DNA of 7,748 nt from JBNJEA01 sp051745395. Lineage in GTDB: Bacteria; Desulfobacterota; Desulfobacteria; Desulfobacterales; Desulfosalsimonadaceae. The stretch is from assembly GCA_051745395.1 (NCBI GenBank), contig JBNJEA010000141.1:1-7748 (forward strand), given 5' to 3'. The notes under the pieces are model-generated. The model searched no databases and was not told the DNA's origin. It saw only the letters and a program-made list of their open reading frames with translations. A program made the translations under genes and the position numbers. The first letter of the stretch is position 1, and each line of letters starts with the position of its first letter. Shown piece by piece: positions 6,342-7,748 of the stretch.

Positions 6342-6372
6342 TTTATATGTGTCTGAAAAAAACGGGTGTCAA
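6342..6372 (-). promoter_or_regulatory. sigma-70 type promoter of the riboswitch leader and operon
   Basis: A perfect -35 TTGACA (6372-6367, - strand) and a -10 TATAAA (6347-6342) are separated by 19 nt, slightly longer than the ideal 17. The predicted start, about 6335, falls exactly at the beginning of the riboswitch aptamer, which supports the call. The sequence just upstream is very A/T rich and could act as an UP element. Confidence 0.65.
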
Positions 6373-6379
6373 ATATTTT

Positions 6380-6405
6380 GGGCAAATTTTTGAAAAAAAT
6401 TTCCC
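6380..6405. repeat. A/T-rich inverted repeat upstream of the riboswitch promoter
   Basis: GGG-C-AAATTTTT (6380-6391) and AAAAATTTCCC (6395-6405) form an inverted repeat with one bulged base and a 3-nt spacer. It ends about 8 bp upstream of the -35 box. It may be a regulator-binding site, an UP element or a weak terminator of the upstream transcript; there is no evidence to choose between these. Confidence 0.35.
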
Positions 6406-6569
6406 GATCTTATAAAATTCACCATAGGGCTATTCCACTCTTCTATATTGCAAACTGACTGGATGAACGAAGCCGCTGACCTGGCGCAAAAATGAAAACA
6501 GTGTATCCTGCCGGGAAAAGAGTTGCCATGCGAGCAGGGATAAAAGCCCAGAAGTGCAAAGCGCTTATT
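6406..6569. other. unassigned intergenic stretch
   Basis: This lies between the end of the 65-aa gene and the operon promoter region. No clear terminator hairpin was seen after the small gene. A 32-codon plus-strand ATG frame (6492-6590) has no ribosome binding site and overlaps the small gene, so it is not called. Confidence 0.4.
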
Positions 6570-6767
6570 TCAGGTATTGAGGTATTTTAAAAAATCTGTC
6601 TCAATCCGGTCTGGTGACTCAATCCAGCGGACCTCGGCATCATATTCTGCAGTGTTGGGGGAAGGCAGAAAAATAATCTGTTGCCCGTGTTCTTTATGGT
6701 CTATATAGAAGATTCCTTTGCTGGATCGAGCCACTGAGAATCTTTCAAATTCATGAATCACCTGCAT
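6570..6767 (-). CDS. small protein of unknown function (65 aa)
   Basis: It begins MQVIHEFERFSVARSSKGIF and ends ESPDRIETDFLKYLNT. It is soluble and mixed in charge, with alternating hydrophobic stretches (GIFYID, QQIIFLP) that suggest beta strands, and has no cysteines, signal peptide or membrane segment. I do not recognise a family. The ATG at 6767 is preferred over an upstream in-frame TTG (6833) because GGAG lies 8 nt before it and because the TTG would overlap the promoter candidate at 6830-6844. The gene stands alone between the mltB-like gene (about 100 nt upstream on the same strand) and the riboswitch operon. The good ribosome binding site and promoter make it a likely real gene, but similarity to known proteins could not be tested. 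Confidence 0.6.
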   Translation of the reverse strand: MQVIHEFERFSVARSSKGIFYIDHKEHGQQIIFLPSPNTAEYDAEVRWIESPDRIETDFLKYLNT

Positions 6768-6829
6768 GTTACGATCTCCTTTTTGAAAGACTGGTAACGG
6801 CTCTGGTAGAATCAAAGTTAACAGATTGG

Positions 6830-6844
6830 GCAATTATTGTGCCA
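6830..6844 (-). promoter_or_regulatory. sigma-54 (RpoN) type promoter upstream of the 65-aa gene
   Basis: TGGCAC-AATAA-TTGC (6844-6830, - strand) gives the GG-N10-GC spacing required at -24/-12 and matches the consensus TGGCAC-N5-TTGC in all fixed positions. The start would be near 6818, leaving a 5' leader of about 50 nt before the ATG at 6767. Such a promoter needs an enhancer-binding activator; no binding site for one is obvious. Confidence 0.55.
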
Positions 6845-6870
6845 CGATTGCAAAAAAATCCAAAGCGCTG

Positions 6871-7748
6871 CTATTGTGCGCGCAGCCGCTCAAGGAGTTT
6901 GGCAGAGGGATAACCGTCTGCGGCCAGATCATGGTTTTGCTGGAAGCCACGGATGGCAGCCCGGGTGCGCGGGCCGGCCACGCCGTCTGCCTGGCCGGCG
7001 TCAAAGCCAAGGCGGTTTAAGTTCTGCTGGATTTCTTTGATCTGATTTCTTGAAAGGGATTCATCGGCTGCATCCGGACCGAAAAAAACAGGCGGCAGGC
7101 CAACAATGCGGTCTGCAAGATGGCCCACGGATATGGCATAGTTCACAGAACGGTTCCAGCGCATGATGGCGCGGAAATTGTCAAACACAAGAAATGCCGG
7201 GCCGCTTTCCCCCTGGGGCAGAACAACCGATCCCTGCGTTTGCGTTTCGGTAAGTGCCGTGGCGTCTGCGGCCTGCACACCCAGGTCCTTCCATTCTTCC
7301 ACGCTTTTTTTCGTATCCAGGGAGGCAAGGGACAGGTCAAAGTCCTTTGGAAGCCGCACCTGACGCCCCCAGTTTTGGTCCGGCTGCCAGCCGATGCGGG
7401 AAAGAAAGTTGGCGGCAGAAGCAAAGGCGTCGGGCAGGCTGCCCCATATATCCTTGCGTCCGTTTCCGGTATAGTCTATGGCGTAATGGTTAAAGGTCGA
7501 CGGCATAAACTGCATGTGCCCCATGGCCCCGGCCCATGAGCTGGCCATATCCTGCGGGTGCACATGGCCCTGGTCAATTATTTTCAGCGCGTGGATGAGC
7601 TCGGCCCGGAAAAAATCAGCCCGCCGCCGGTCATATGCAAGAGTGGCAAGCGCTTCAACCGCCTGAAACCCGCCCATGTGGGCGCCGAAATGAGTCTCCA
7701 GGCCCCAGAAGGCAATCAGATAGCGCGGGGCCACCCCGTATTGATCAT
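6871..7748 (-). CDS. MltB-type lytic murein transglycosylase with C-terminal peptidoglycan-binding domain (5' end missing)
   Basis: The visible part (about 291 residues) starts inside the catalytic domain at DQYGVAPRYLIAFWGLETHFG, where the Glu of GLET is the likely catalytic acid. It continues with MGHMQFMPSTF, then DYTGNGRKDIWGSLPDAFASA and NFLSRIGWQ, the signature order of the MltB (glycoside hydrolase family 103) group. A PG_binding_1 domain closes the protein (IQQNLNRLGFDAGQADGVAGPRTRAAIRGFQQNH), ending LLERLRAQ and TAG. The GTG at 7734 lies inside the conserved YGVAPRYL block and the frame stays open to the window edge, so it is not the start; a signal peptide would be outside the window. 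The enzyme would cleave peptidoglycan glycan strands in the periplasm. It is on the same strand as the operon but separated from it by more than 800 bp and its own regulatory sites, so it is probably a separate unit. Confidence 0.9.
   Translation of the reverse strand, partial: DQYGVAPRYLIAFWGLETHFGAHMGGFQAVEALATLAYDRRRADFFRAELIHALKIIDQGHVHPQDMASSWAGAMGHMQFMPSTFNHYAIDYTGNGRKDIWGSLPDAFASAANFLSRIGWQPDQNWGRQVRLPKDFDLSLASLDTKKSVEEWKDLGVQAADATALTETQTQGSVVLPQGESGPAFLVFDNFRAIMRWNRSVNYAISVGHLADRIVGLPPVFFGPDAADESLSRNQIKEIQQNLNRLGFDAGQADGVAGPRTRAAIRGFQQNHDLAADGYPSAKLLERLRAQ

Noticed and set aside
6492..6590. 32-codon plus-strand ATG frame, rich in basic residues
   Set aside because: It has no ribosome binding site, overlaps the end of the 65-aa gene, and is short enough to arise by chance.

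Overview
The window looks like a piece of a Gram-negative bacterial chromosome, most probably from a Desulfobacterota (sulfate-reducer-type) lineage. This placement rests on the protein style, a GEMM-type cyclic-dinucleotide riboswitch, a sigma-54 type promoter and outer-membrane lipoprotein and lytic-transglycosylase genes. It is inference, because no database search was possible.

Left part (1-1630): the 3' portion of a nicotinate phosphoribosyltransferase gene (pncB-like, + strand) is cut at the window edge by a perfect 19-bp inverted repeat that looks like a fold-back join. A tRNA-Leu(CAA) gene follows. Convergent to it is a broken NADP-type glutamate dehydrogenase gene (- strand). Its N- and C-terminal parts are well preserved, but about 185-190 codons, including the dinucleotide-binding domain, are missing and the reading frame shifts at the join.

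Middle part (1817-6372, all - strand): this is the most interesting region. A near-consensus sigma-70 promoter (perfect TTGACA, good TATAAA) starts a leader that reads as a GEMM-I (cyclic-di-GMP-I) riboswitch. The 3' conserved strand of the aptamer is also the left arm of a perfect 11-bp intrinsic terminator, so ligand binding should prevent termination (an ON switch). About 165 nt further on begins a tightly packed four-gene operon: a multi-pass membrane protein with a soluble tail, an outer-membrane-type lipoprotein, a peptidoglycan-binding/lytic-transglycosylase protein without a signal peptide, and a calcineurin-like metallophosphoesterase with a long helical insert. Genes 1 and 2 overlap (TTGA). 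Genes 2-3 and 3-4 are 26 and 30 nt apart, and each gene has a strong ribosome binding site. I read this as a cyclic-di-GMP-controlled cell-envelope module of unknown function. I know of no named system with this composition.

Right part (6570-7748, - strand): a 65-aa protein of unknown function lies behind an exact GG-N10-GC (sigma-54) promoter candidate. At the edge is the C-terminal part of an MltB-type lytic murein transglycosylase with a peptidoglycan-binding domain; its N-terminus lies beyond the window.
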